From: Paenibacillus_V sp046244365
GTDB lineage: Bacteria; Bacillota; Bacilli; Paenibacillales; NBRC-103111
NCBI RefSeq assembly: GCF_046244365.1
Contig: NZ_CP176395.1
Coordinates: forward strand, 7,936,001-8,000,000
DNA length: 64,000 nt
Direction of reading: 5' to 3'
Positions within the stretch are counted from its first letter, which is position 1. Each line of letters begins with the position of its first letter. The notes under the pieces were generated by a model. That model was not told where the DNA came from, ran no database searches, and saw only the letters and a program-made list of their open reading frames with translations. The position numbers and the translations under genes are program-made. This document shows, one piece after another, positions 42,444 to 51,876 of the stretch.

Positions 42444-42929
42444 CTAATAGAAACTGCAGCGGCGCAACCTCGTTGGATCAATCTTTGTAAGAACTGGATG
42501 CCCCTCCTTGCGAAGCCCGATAAAGTTCTTCTTGGGGATACGCACTGAATAAACCTTATTTCCTTTCACAAATAAGGCAAAGTAACGATCTACAGATCGA
42601 GCAAGATAAGCAAAGCGCGCTCTATTTTGGCATGTACATGCCCTCTTTACTGTGCTTTTTCTTTTGCAGGAGCAGCTTGATTTAACCGCAGAAGGGTTCT
42701 GCTTTTCGCAGAAACAACTCGTTTTAGCCGTTGAACTGCCTCCGTGTTTTTTGTGACAAGAACAGCCCAATAATATCGCCTCCCAACTCTCGTTATTTAT
42801 ATTGGATTCGATAATAGGGAGAAATGCTTGGACTAATGACTCAAAATAAAAAGGAGCATCCTCATCACGAGAAAGCCCGCTCAATCTCACAAATTCAAAT
42901 ACACTGCCCGTTAGGTTAGCCACCTTCAC
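42444..42929 (-). CDS. Cys-rich protein with C-x-C motifs, unknown function
   Basis: 161 residues from GTG 42929, without a clear ribosome site. N-terminal helical part (~1-52, FVRLSGLSRDEDAPFYFESLVQAFLPIIE). Central part (~55-105) with four C-x-C motifs in basic surroundings (GCSCHKKH, SCFCEKQN, SCSCKRKS, ACTCQNR). A compact C-terminus (RSVDRYFALFVKGNKVYSVRIPKKNFIGLRKEGHPVLTKID). No signal peptide or TM helix. The CxC spacing suggests metal binding. I do not recognise the family. It lies just inside the left end of the element, where an enzyme of mobility might be expected, but it has no DDE, Tyr or Ser recombinase motif. Confidence 0.5.
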   Translation of the reverse strand: MKVANLTGSVFEFVRLSGLSRDEDAPFYFESLVQAFLPIIESNINNESWEAILLGCSCHKKHGGSSTAKTSCFCEKQNPSAVKSSCSCKRKSTVKRACTCQNRARFAYLARSVDRYFALFVKGNKVYSVRIPKKNFIGLRKEGHPVLTKIDPTRLRRCSFY

Positions 42930-42940
42930 TTTACTTCGAC

Positions 42941-42990
42941 AAAAGGGTCAAGTTCTTGTCGTTCGTCCGCAACAAGAACTTGACCCTTTT
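42941..42990. repeat. Perfect 19-bp inverted repeat
   Basis: AAAAGGGTCAAGTTCTTGT (42941-42959) and its complement (42972-42990) around a 12-base loop. A part-copy AAGAACCTGACCCTGG follows at 42996-43011. Possibly a terminator or hairpin upstream of the Cys-rich gene. Confidence 0.8.
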
Positions 42991-43114
42991 AACGATAAGA
43001 ACCTGACCCTGGAATAACCTGATCGCCCGTGATCAGGATATCAAAGTAGACATTGATCTCGCTGCCAGTTTCCGCAGAAATCCAAGGAGGTAGCACAAGT
43101 TTGTAACCCTTCAT
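42989..43114 (-). pseudogene. Short open frame, probable gene fragment
   Basis: 41 codons from ATG 43114 (MKGYKLVLPPWISAETGSEINVYFDI...). Codon use looks genuine but there is no ribosome site, and the stop lies inside the inverted repeat. Probably a fragment of a longer protein (family not recognised). From 43115 to 43373 I see no gene. Confidence 0.3.
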
Positions 43115-43373
43115 GCTAATCACTCAATTTCGCTAAATTTAATTCAAGTCCAGTGCCCCGTCAAACTAAGCTCCGATTTAAGACTATGGGGAGCGACTCA
43201 TTCGAAAAGCTGGAAATTTTTTTTCGCATACGATTTCATTAATTGCTTTATAGTAGACCTATTACGTCCTCCATTATTGTACAAAAAGCAACTTCCTCTA
43301 TTATTTTCGTCTCTGCTGAAATCAAGATTTCCCTATGTCCCCAACATTCCGTTCAAACCAAAACGGATCGCCG

Positions 43374-44342
43374 TCATCCAAGCAGTCTGAGCACGACGAT
43401 TCCGGCGAGCGTCAACAGCGCCCCTGCCGTTTCCATGCGGCTGAAGGGATCGCGGAGAATAAGCCGCGCATAAAGCAGGATGAGCACGACGCTCATAGCG
43501 CTAATTGCCGAAACGAGACCGGTTACGCCATACTTGAAAGCGGGCATAAGCAAAACCATCCCGGATATGTTGGTTATTCCGACAACCATACCCCAAACCA
43601 CCGTTTTTCCGTATGGCCACAGGTCATCCTCCACGGCAGGCAGGACCGCCGTTTTCTCTTCGTCATCCGTACCTGCCAGCTTGGAGACGGCCGCTTCGGC
43701 GGCCGCCAATTGGAATGAACGGCCGGCAACGGACAACGCCTTTGCCGGCCTAGCCTTCAAGACGCTGCGCAGCCAGGTTGAGAAGAACATAGCCGTTCCC
43801 GTCCCGTACATAAGCGTCAGTGTCGGAAAAGTAAACCCGTTCCAGATCGTCGCTTGCTTTGAGGACAAGTCGGTAACGGCAAAACCGAGCATTGCGATGA
43901 TCGCCCATTGCACGCCGTTCAGATTGGAGAACGACAGTTCGTTGGAATAGCGGATCATAACAATCCCGCCCAAAATGACGACGAAGGCAATGATTTGGCC
44001 GAAGTTAAGCTTCTCCTGCCATAAGACGTATGCCCCTACAATGACGACAACGGCCGGCAACGCCGTAATAATGGCAACGAGCGATGTTTTGCCGACAGCG
44101 AAGCCTTTGTACATCGAGGCGTTCGAAATGTAGGAAAACAAGCCCATAACAAGTCCCATCAGCGCGCCTTCCGTCCATGGCTGGCCGGTGATCGACGTTG
44201 CCGTCAAGGAGACGATTGTTCCGAATAAGTAAACGCCGAACAGCATCAGGCTCCGGTCGAGCGGTTTTTGCGAGGTCCATTGGTACAAGATGCCCCGCAG
44301 TCCGAAACAAATGGCCGCTGCTGAAGCGTATGCTATCCACAT
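43374..44342 (-). CDS. DMT-superfamily (EamA-type) transporter
   Basis: 322 residues, ten TM helices in two EamA halves (~5-135 and ~145-320). An unusually long polar insertion (~205-245, AAAEAAVSKLAGTDDEEKTAVLPAVEDD) lies between helices 6 and 7. Probably exports or imports a small metabolite. Last gene of the element's minus-strand operon, 53 bases after the sulfatase stop. Confidence 0.82.
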   Translation of the reverse strand: MWIAYASAAAICFGLRGILYQWTSQKPLDRSLMLFGVYLFGTIVSLTATSITGQPWTEGALMGLVMGLFSYISNASMYKGFAVGKTSLVAIITALPAVVVIVGAYVLWQEKLNFGQIIAFVVILGGIVMIRYSNELSFSNLNGVQWAIIAMLGFAVTDLSSKQATIWNGFTFPTLTLMYGTGTAMFFSTWLRSVLKARPAKALSVAGRSFQLAAAEAAVSKLAGTDDEEKTAVLPAVEDDLWPYGKTVVWGMVVGITNISGMVLLMPAFKYGVTGLVSAISAMSVVLILLYARLILRDPFSRMETAGALLTLAGIVVLRLLG

Positions 44343-44394
44343 ATGTGCAAACCCCTTTATGATGCCATAAAATGAATTTTTTCTAACCTAGCGC

Positions 44395-45879
44395 TTATAG
44401 ACCCAGTCGGGCAAACTGCTCCTCCGGCGCATCGCTCTCTCGCATAAGCCGGATCAATATGGCGATCATTCTTTCCTCAAGAGCTCGATTTTGCAACGGG
44501 TTAGCCTGTCCGGGATCGTCTTGCAAATCGAACAGCAAGTTGCCGGTGAACAAGTGCTCGTAGCCGGTCCGAGGGACAAACCCTCCGGATTTCACTTTCA
44601 ATACGGGACACCCCTTCGTAAAAGACAACGGGGAAACAAGCTTTGCCGATCGCAGCTCATCCGTTCGAAAAGGCGCTTTCATATGAGTCGGCATTAATGT
44701 GTATTCATACAAGTCTTCATTGAAAGGCTGCGCAGGCTGTCTCATATAGACATACCGGCCGTCGGTGCAATTGACGTGTCCGCCGAACACGCCGAACAGA
44801 CAGGCTTCGCGTACAGTCTTGTTGTCTGCAACCGCCTCCTTCAGCGATTTCCCCTGCATGTCGCCGGGAATATCCAGCCCGAAAAAATCCAGCAAGGTCG
44901 GCGCCAAATCAATCGTCTGCACCAGGCAGTCGCATCGTACTCCCGCCCTCTTGCTGCGAGGGTCCCAAATAAACAGCGGCGTGTGGACGACCTCGTTATA
45001 GAACGGCTGCACGACCTTTCCCCACCAATCATGTTCGCCCAACAAAAAACCGTGATCCGTGTTGACAATAAGCATCGTATCTTCCCATAGATCGTACTCA
45101 TCCATCAAGTCCAGCACTTTCCCCAATTGCTCGTCGCACATGGTGACTAATGCCGAATACTCCAGCTTGCAGTGTTCGGCTTGTTCGGACGTTTCCTGCA
45201 CTTTCCTGTAAGCGGGCCAATCGAAATGCGGTCCGTCGTAATCGTGCTCATAATACCTTTTATAGGGTTCCGGAGAGTGGAAAGGCTCGTGCGGATCGAA
45301 TGTTTCGACCTGCAAAAACCATTGATCCTCTTTATGATTGCACCGGATAAAATCAAGTCCCAGCTCGAACGTTTTCAATTGAGGATGACTGCCCGGCTTC
45401 TGCGTATGCTTGCGGTTGATCCAATCCTGCCGGACATGCTTGACATGCGTATTGGCATTAACGCCAATCGCTTGTACAGGATAGGCGGGGTCCAGCACCT
45501 CGCCTTTCCACGGATCCCCTTCCTGTCCCCGGACGATTTCCCAGCTGTTATACCGATTATGGTAGGTGGCCCCGCCATCTTCCCAGTAGTGGTAATGATC
45601 GCTGATCAGATGCGTATAAACGCCGGCATTTTGCAAAAGCTGCGGCATCGAATCGTCGAACGGCTCGAGCGGCCCCCAGCTTCGGTGAAGAAAATTATAT
45701 CTTCCCGTATGGAGCTCCCTTCTCGCAGGCATACAAGGGAGGCTTGCCGAATAACTGTTGTCGAACGTCACGGTCTTCCTTGCAAGGCGGGCAAAATGAG
45801 GAGCATGAATATCCTCGCAGCCATATGGGGGAAGCATATGCCGGTTCAAGGAATCAAACATGACCATGATGGCCCTCAT
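44395..45879 (-). CDS. Type I sulfatase (formylglycine-dependent family)
   Basis: 494 residues. C-x-P-x-R motif as LPCMPARRELHTGR, with Cys49 as the site for formylglycine conversion; metal-site residues near the start (FDSLNRHMLPPYG) and in NTDHGFLLGEHDWWGK (~273-288). No signal peptide, so it is cytosolic and would act on a sulfated sugar after uptake. The ATG overlaps the stop of the solute-binding-protein gene (ATGA), so the two are coupled. No maturing enzyme (FGE or anSME) lies in the window. Confidence 0.9.
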   Translation of the reverse strand: MRAIMVMFDSLNRHMLPPYGCEDIHAPHFARLARKTVTFDNSYSASLPCMPARRELHTGRYNFLHRSWGPLEPFDDSMPQLLQNAGVYTHLISDHYHYWEDGGATYHNRYNSWEIVRGQEGDPWKGEVLDPAYPVQAIGVNANTHVKHVRQDWINRKHTQKPGSHPQLKTFELGLDFIRCNHKEDQWFLQVETFDPHEPFHSPEPYKRYYEHDYDGPHFDWPAYRKVQETSEQAEHCKLEYSALVTMCDEQLGKVLDLMDEYDLWEDTMLIVNTDHGFLLGEHDWWGKVVQPFYNEVVHTPLFIWDPRSKRAGVRCDCLVQTIDLAPTLLDFFGLDIPGDMQGKSLKEAVADNKTVREACLFGVFGGHVNCTDGRYVYMRQPAQPFNEDLYEYTLMPTHMKAPFRTDELRSAKLVSPLSFTKGCPVLKVKSGGFVPRTGYEHLFTGNLLFDLQDDPGQANPLQNRALEERMIAILIRLMRESDAPEEQFARLGL

Positions 45880-47411
45880 TTGAGCTGCACCTCTTCCCCG
45901 CGTTGATAAGCTTCTTTATAAACATCGACCATCTTTTGCAAGCCAAGCCCTTTGATCTCGGTTACGAACTTATCCCACTCGCTCAAGCTGCGATCGCCCA
46001 TAACGAATTTCGCCACGTTCTCTTGCAGATGCTTCTTGATCGCCTCGCCCGTCAATGACAAAACCTCGTTCTCCTTCGCGTTGAAAGCCGGCCGCGGCTG
46101 CAAGGGCATATCATACTTGCGTGCTTCCGTGTACGCGTTTTGCAATTGGGAGGAGAATAAGGAAATATGCGCATCGTAATCGATCCATGTGTAAGTGCCG
46201 TTCGTAGCCATCCCGGTTTTGGCACGGAGGTCCGGTACGGACGTGAAACCGGGCACAAATTTTTTCTTGCCGTTCTCAACCGTGAACGTTTCCCCTTCTT
46301 TTCCCCAGCTGCTCATTTCACGGGCTTCCTCCGAATAAAAGAAATCCATGTATTTCATGACATCTTTGATGTTTTTGGACGTCGAAGCGACAGTCAAACC
46401 GTCGTCAACCACTTGAAGGTTCGGATTTTGCCGCTTGCCGCCCGGCGTTCCCGCAGGTGGGGCCATGAAATCCAGATTGAATTGCGGATTGTCCTTACGC
46501 ATCGACGGGTTGAACAAATCGATTCGTCCAATATAATCGGCGGTAATGAACGCTTTGTTAGTCGAAATCAAATCCTGCCACTGCTTCGTCTGCATTGTCA
46601 TCCAGTCCGGCGGAATAAGCCCTTCCTTGTAGAATCGGTTCATGTATTCGATAAGCGTTTTGAAGCTGTCTTCGATCGGGCCGTATTTCCACTCTTTCTT
46701 GTCAAAATCATAGTACATGCCGTTAAAGGTTTCAAAATTCGCCGACATATTCGTCAAAATATCCAGCGTTTGCCCGCGGTCGAAAGCGAACGGATACGTA
46801 TCCGGGTAAAGCTCCTTAAGCTTCTTCATAACGGCATACAATTCTTCGTAGTCGTCGGGTGCCTTCAGCCCATGCTTGTCGAATATGTCCTTGCGGTACA
46901 ACCAAATATTCCGGTTCGTTTCTCCGAACCCCTGATTAGGGAGTATATACATTTTGCCGTCCGCGCTTATTGCTCGCTTTGCCATTTCCGGATAGCTTTC
47001 GATCCATTTCTTGAAATTCGGCATCGAATCGACGTAGTCAAGTATATTCGCAAGCGCTCCTTGTTCCCCGTACTTATTGGCCAAAGTTGAGCTCATGAAG
47101 ATCAGATCGGGCAAACTTCCCGATGCCATCGTCAAGCTGATCGTATCGTTCAAGGTGCCGGAAGGAAGCGTGACATCGAAGGTCACACCGGTTTTTTCCT
47201 CGATCCATTTCCAAATCGGCCATTCTTTCTTGTAGGGGAACGTCGGATTCGATGAGGTCAGCATCGTGAATTTCTTGTCAATCTTCCGGACCGCTCCGGA
47301 TTGTTCTCCGTTCTCATCGCCTTTTGGAACTTGTTTCGGTTCGCTGCTGCATCCGGCAATCAGCAGAACGGCCATTATGGAAACCATTAGCAGCGATATC
47401 GTCTTCTTCAT
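45876..47411 (-). CDS. Sugar ABC transporter solute-binding lipoprotein
   Basis: 511 residues. Lipoprotein signal MKKTISLLMVSIMAVLLIAGC with Cys21 as lipidation site (LIAGC). The body is an extracellular solute-binding protein of the LplA/YtcQ size class (~500 aa): FPYKKEWPIWKWIEEKTGV, LPDLIFMSS, GETNRNIWLYRKDIFDKHGL, and a C-terminal LSEWDKFVTEIKGLGLQKMVDVYKEAYQR. It captures an oligosaccharide or sugar derivative for the permeases encoded just upstream. Confidence 0.92.
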   Translation of the reverse strand: MKKTISLLMVSIMAVLLIAGCSSEPKQVPKGDENGEQSGAVRKIDKKFTMLTSSNPTFPYKKEWPIWKWIEEKTGVTFDVTLPSGTLNDTISLTMASGSLPDLIFMSSTLANKYGEQGALANILDYVDSMPNFKKWIESYPEMAKRAISADGKMYILPNQGFGETNRNIWLYRKDIFDKHGLKAPDDYEELYAVMKKLKELYPDTYPFAFDRGQTLDILTNMSANFETFNGMYYDFDKKEWKYGPIEDSFKTLIEYMNRFYKEGLIPPDWMTMQTKQWQDLISTNKAFITADYIGRIDLFNPSMRKDNPQFNLDFMAPPAGTPGGKRQNPNLQVVDDGLTVASTSKNIKDVMKYMDFFYSEEAREMSSWGKEGETFTVENGKKKFVPGFTSVPDLRAKTGMATNGTYTWIDYDAHISLFSSQLQNAYTEARKYDMPLQPRPAFNAKENEVLSLTGEAIKKHLQENVAKFVMGDRSLSEWDKFVTEIKGLGLQKMVDVYKEAYQRGEEVQLK

Positions 47412-47441
47412 GAGTTGCTCATCTCCTGCGTCAAATTTTCG

Positions 47442-48296
47442 CTATCCTTTTACAGCTCCTATCAAAGCTCCCTTGACAAAGTACTTTTGCAGGAACGGAT
47501 ACACAAGGAGGATCGGAAGCGTCGATACCATAATCGTGGCAAACTTCAAGGAATCTTCCATAACGAGATTGTCCGCATTCGATAGATCCGAAGCGCTTCC
47601 AGCCAGTACAATATTTCTTAAGATAACTTGAAGCGGGAATAAGTCCGGATTTCGCAAATACATGAGCGGCAGCATAAAATTGTTCCAAATCCCCACCGCA
47701 TAAAATAATCCGATCGTGGCGAACGCCGCTTGAGAAAGCGGGACCGCAATACGGAAAAAAATACCGATGTCCGTTAAGCCGTCCATGCGCCCCGATTCTT
47801 CCAGTTCTTTGGGAATCCCGCTAAAAAACGTGCGCATCATGATCAGATTCCAGCTGCTGACCGCGCCGGGCAGCAGCATGGCCCAAATCGTATCCATCAG
47901 GTGAAGCGATTTCACAACCAGAAAGGTCGGGATCATGCCGCCGCCGAAAAACATCGTGAATACGACAAGAAACGTAAACGTTTTGTGCAAGCTCATGTCT
48001 TTGCGGGATAAGGCGTAGGCGCCCATGGAGGTCACAAGCAGCGATAAGCAAGTGCCCAGCGCCGTATAAACAATCGTGTTGCGGTATGCCGTCCAAATGT
48101 CGCCGTTGCGGAACACGGCCTTATACGTCTCGACATTCAGCCCTTTGGGCCATAACATCACATCGTTCTTCATGACATGTATATTGTCGCTCAGCGATAC
48201 GGCGGCCATGTAAACGAACGGATATAACGTAGCCGCAATGACGGCCAGCATAATCATCGAATTGAGGACGGAGAACCATGTTATCTTTTTCGCCAC
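47442..48296 (-). CDS. Sugar ABC transporter permease (MalG/LplC type)
   Basis: 284 residues, six TM helices. EAA loop EESGRMDGLTDIGIFFRIAVPLSQAAFATI (~163-190), which contacts the ATPase. Partner of the permease at 48354. No ATPase gene is in the operon; relatives use a shared MsmX-type ATPase encoded elsewhere (known for Bacillota, inferred here). Confidence 0.92.
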   Translation of the reverse strand: MAKKITWFSVLNSMIMLAVIAATLYPFVYMAAVSLSDNIHVMKNDVMLWPKGLNVETYKAVFRNGDIWTAYRNTIVYTALGTCLSLLVTSMGAYALSRKDMSLHKTFTFLVVFTMFFGGGMIPTFLVVKSLHLMDTIWAMLLPGAVSSWNLIMMRTFFSGIPKELEESGRMDGLTDIGIFFRIAVPLSQAAFATIGLFYAVGIWNNFMLPLMYLRNPDLFPLQVILRNIVLAGSASDLSNADNLVMEDSLKFATIMVSTLPILLVYPFLQKYFVKGALIGAVKG

Positions 48297-48353
48297 AAGA
48301 ACCTCCCGATCGTCATGATTTCAAAACCTGCGTTTTCGCAGCGGCCGGCGCCT

Positions 48354-49328
48354 TTACCACAAACTGCTTTCCCCGGCTTTACGGCTCAAATAATTGGCGG
48401 AGAATACAAAAACAAAGCTAATGATGCTCGTAAACAAGTCGATGGCGGCAGCGTAGCTGTAATTGCCTTGGACAAGTCCGATCCGATAAACGTAAGTGCT
48501 CATAATATCGGCCGTTTCGTATGTGGCCGGGTTGTAGAGCAGGAATACTTTCTCAAAGCCGATATCGAGTATATGCCCGACATCCAGAATGAACATGATG
48601 ACGATCGCCGGCGCAATTCCGGGAAGCGTCACATGGAGCAGCCTGCCCCAGCGATTGGCGCCGTCAAGCTCGGCGGCCTCGTACTGCTGCGGATCGATCG
48701 TTGTGAGCGCTGCCAAATAAATGATCGCCGACCAGCCCATGTGCTGCCAAATATCCGAGATGACGTATATGGCGCGGAACAGTTCTTTATCCATCATAAA
48801 GTTGACCGGCTGGAATCCGAAAACGCTGATGAACCGGTTTACAATCCCTCCGGTAGGCGACAAGAACATAATCACCATGCTGGCCACAACTACGTTGGAT
48901 ATAAAATGCGGCAAATAGCTGACGGTTTGTACGAACCGTTTAAAGAACGCATGCTTGACCTCATTAAGCAGCAGCGCAAAAGCGATCGGTGCCGAAAATC
49001 CGAACAGCAGCTTGTAAATGCCGAGCAAAAACGTGTTTCGAATCAGCTTAAAAAAATCGAGGTTCTCAAAAAACATAGAATAGTACTTAAAGCCGACCCA
49101 CTCGCTTGCCCAAATCCCCTTAAACACGTTGAAATCTTTAAACGAAACGACAAGCCCGAACATGGGAGCGTATTTAAAAACCAGATAATACACCAAACAC
49201 GGAAAAAATAAAAGCCACAAATATTTGCTTCGCCGCCAATGCCGCCTTAAACCGGATCGGTTTGCCGCAGCTGATACGCCCGTTGTTGATGCCAAGCCCA
49301 GACCCCCATTGTTACCTTTGCCTCCCAA
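48354..49328 (-). CDS. Sugar ABC transporter permease (MalF/LplB type)
   Basis: 324 residues, six TM helices after a basic N-terminus (RHWRRSKYLWLLFFPCLVYYLVFKYAPMFG). EAA loop EAAELDGANRWGRLLHVTLPGIAPAI (~221-246). First gene of the minus-strand importer-sulfatase operon, divergent from the AraC regulator, with ~237 bp between starts. Confidence 0.92.
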   Translation of the reverse strand: MGGKGNNGGLGLASTTGVSAAANRSGLRRHWRRSKYLWLLFFPCLVYYLVFKYAPMFGLVVSFKDFNVFKGIWASEWVGFKYYSMFFENLDFFKLIRNTFLLGIYKLLFGFSAPIAFALLLNEVKHAFFKRFVQTVSYLPHFISNVVVASMVIMFLSPTGGIVNRFISVFGFQPVNFMMDKELFRAIYVISDIWQHMGWSAIIYLAALTTIDPQQYEAAELDGANRWGRLLHVTLPGIAPAIVIMFILDVGHILDIGFEKVFLLYNPATYETADIMSTYVYRIGLVQGNYSYAAAIDLFTSIISFVFVFSANYLSRKAGESSLW

Positions 49329-49565
49329 AGCTCCTCCTCCTTTCCCTTACGGGTTAGCTCAAGCAGCCTCAGCGTAACAGACACGGTCTCCTAAAGATAT
49401 TGACATCTCTACCTGCGCATCGGCGTTCTCACCAAAAACGGAGTGGATGAAGACGTTTCAAAGAAAATGAATATTGTTGGCTTGGTATAACGATGTTAGG
49501 ATTGTTTTATAAACGGGGCTCGGAGAACGAAGACTTTGTATGCCGACAAATTGGGGGCCGCATTT
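49329..49565. promoter_or_regulatory. Divergent control region of the importer and AraC genes
   Basis: No gene. TGAAGACGTTTCA at about 49448-49460 has cre-like symmetry (TGAA...TTCA), and TTGGCTTGGTATAACG near 49478 is a possible promoter toward the AraC gene. Both are weak readings. Confidence 0.3.
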
Positions 49566-51857
49566 ATGATGAAGAAAATTGTACCGATGTGGAAATCGAA
49601 ATCGCTATTTACCATGCTGCTGATCAGTTTCCTGACGATTATCGGTTTGCTGGTATCGTTTGCCTTCTTTTCTTCCTTCATTCTAAAAAACAAAATCTAC
49701 GATGAAATCATCAAGTATAACGATGCGAATTTGGAGACGGCCGTTGCCGGTTACGAAAAGCAATTCAAATTTGTTTCAACGACTTTGCTGAATTTTTATA
49801 TCAACGATAAGGTAAGCGCTCTCAGAAAAATGACGGAACGGACCGATTATGTCATGATGAGCGCCGTGCGCGCAGAGCTGCAGGCCTCGGTATCGAATCC
49901 GTTTCTATTTTTGGACAACATCATCCTTTACTTCAAGCGGAATGACATGGTATTGGAGAAGGAAGGAACGAACAAGGCGGAAACGATGTTTGCGAAGTTT
50001 TACAAAAGCGACCGCTATCCGCCCGAATATTGGAAGCGGCAATTCGAGGAATCCTACAACAGCCGCATGCTGCCTTCCGCGCCGTTTGTCGAGGTCGCTT
50101 TGCAGGCAAACCATTCGAAAGGAACGCTTCTGCCGCTCATCGTCAAATCCAAATTCGTCGACGATATGTATATGATTGCGATGCTGGATGCCGACCGGCT
50201 TTTCCAGTCGCTTCATGCTTCCATCAATAGAACGTTCTATATACTGGACGCAGACGGGCAGCTGATTTATTCCTCCGCTTTGAACGGAAGAACGGATATC
50301 CCCGTATCTTTCGAGTGGGGGGAACGATGGACGAAGCGCGGAACCGACTACTTTTTCTATCAAAAAGGTCCGGAAACCGGTTTTACGTACGTGAACATCA
50401 TCCCGGCCAAAAGCATCTCATCGCAGCTGCTGAAGTTGAATAGCGTTCTTGTCATCCTGCTTATCGTATCGGTTGCAATCAGTATCGGGGCATCCGTCCT
50501 GTTTACCATTCGGTTCAATAACCCGATTCAAAAAATGATCCGGTCCGTGCTGCAGCTTAACCGGGTTAAGCCGCTGCACAGCCGTATTCAGGAATTCGAT
50601 CTGCTCAGCAGCAAAATCGGTCAAATCCTCGAATCGAACGAGAACATTAATAACGATTTAGTCAAAAAAAATTCGCTGCTGCGCACCTACGCTTTCACGA
50701 ACCGGATCAAAGAAATCTATATGAATGCGCATGATTTCGGCGACTTGGCCGAGACGGACAAGCCATTCGTTTTTATCCTGTTCCGTTTCAGGTTTAAAGA
50801 AGAGCCAGAGGCCCGGCTGCAAGACGGTACGAATAAGGAGCTCTATTTCTTTCGGGAGTATATCGATTTAACGCTTACGCAAAACCATAAAGAAACGGTT
50901 ACCTTTCAGACGGAGAAAGATCGGATTTTGTCCGTTGTATCCGTCAATCCGGATGAAGCCGATGTTGCGGATACGCTTGAACAAATCATAAGGCCTTTTG
51001 AGGCCGACCGTACATCCTGTATTCCGACCATCGCCTTGAGCGACATCTATCCGGACTCTTCCCACTTTACGAAAGCGTATGAGCAGGTACAGATCAGGAT
51101 CGGCATGCGCGTACTGAATGACGAAATCCAAATCATCGACAGAAGTCCGGCTAAGCAGCCGAAATTCGCGTTTACGGGGCTGCAGGAGCATGAGCTGGAG
51201 GCCAAATTGACTTCCGGCAGCGAAGAAGCCGCCTTTTTATGGATGAAACGCATACTGGAGCAGATGGAGAAAAACCAGGAAACCGCCGAGACGGTAGCGA
51301 CTTTCGCTTTGGAAACGGCGGATCTATTGAATCGGATCATCATGAAGGTGAACGGCAGGCTTTTGAATGAATGCGAAGCCCCTGAGCTTGTCTATAAACA
51401 GATCAAAGGCTTTTACTCCTATCGGCAATTTGAAAAATGGTTCGAGAACCTGCTTCAGTCGGCAGTACATGGTTTAAAAAAAGCCTCGGAAAATCGCGAT
51501 CCGATTATTAGCTACGTTTTTCATTATCTAGAGAATCACTACAATACGGATATCTCGTTGGACATGCTGTCCGAGCATCTGAACATTACCGCCAACTATT
51601 TATCCACCTATTTCAAAGACAAAACCGGCCTAAACATCAGCGACTGTTTAAACGACCTCCGTGTGAGAAAAGCCAAAGAAATGCTTTGCCATGTCGATCA
51701 TAAAATCGTAGAAATCGCTACAAATGTGGGCTATCAGAACGTCAACTCGTTTATCCGCATGTTCAAACGATTTACCGGGGTAACGCCCGGCGAATTTCGC
51801 AAAATGCACGCAGCGAGTCCGGAGAGCAGCATGCGCGAAGGCGATGCTTCCATCTAA
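49566..51857 (+). CDS. Membrane-anchored AraC-family regulator
   Basis: 763 residues from ATG 49566 (49569 also possible), with GGGGG upstream. TM1 ~15-37, an extracellular Cache-like region ~40-295, TM2 ~298-320 (LKLNSVLVILLIVSVAISIGASVLF), a HAMP-like linker, then a cytosolic part ending in two AraC HTH motifs (DISLDMLSEHLNITANYLSTYFKDKTGLNISDCLNDLRVRKAKEMLC; VEIATNVGYQNVNSFIRMFKRFTGVTPGEFRK). This is the one-protein sensor/regulator type found next to lpl-like importers in Paenibacillaceae. Probably senses an external glycan and activates the divergent operon. Confidence 0.9.
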   Translation: MMKKIVPMWKSKSLFTMLLISFLTIIGLLVSFAFFSSFILKNKIYDEIIKYNDANLETAVAGYEKQFKFVSTTLLNFYINDKVSALRKMTERTDYVMMSAVRAELQASVSNPFLFLDNIILYFKRNDMVLEKEGTNKAETMFAKFYKSDRYPPEYWKRQFEESYNSRMLPSAPFVEVALQANHSKGTLLPLIVKSKFVDDMYMIAMLDADRLFQSLHASINRTFYILDADGQLIYSSALNGRTDIPVSFEWGERWTKRGTDYFFYQKGPETGFTYVNIIPAKSISSQLLKLNSVLVILLIVSVAISIGASVLFTIRFNNPIQKMIRSVLQLNRVKPLHSRIQEFDLLSSKIGQILESNENINNDLVKKNSLLRTYAFTNRIKEIYMNAHDFGDLAETDKPFVFILFRFRFKEEPEARLQDGTNKELYFFREYIDLTLTQNHKETVTFQTEKDRILSVVSVNPDEADVADTLEQIIRPFEADRTSCIPTIALSDIYPDSSHFTKAYEQVQIRIGMRVLNDEIQIIDRSPAKQPKFAFTGLQEHELEAKLTSGSEEAAFLWMKRILEQMEKNQETAETVATFALETADLLNRIIMKVNGRLLNECEAPELVYKQIKGFYSYRQFEKWFENLLQSAVHGLKKASENRDPIISYVFHYLENHYNTDISLDMLSEHLNITANYLSTYFKDKTGLNISDCLNDLRVRKAKEMLCHVDHKIVEIATNVGYQNVNSFIRMFKRFTGVTPGEFRKMHAASPESSMREGDASI

Positions 51858-51876
51858 ATAAGCACCTCTGGTGCGA

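Noticed and set aside
44776..45906. Plus-strand frames opposite the sulfatase gene
   Set aside because: Antisense shadows of a gene with clear catalytic motifs.
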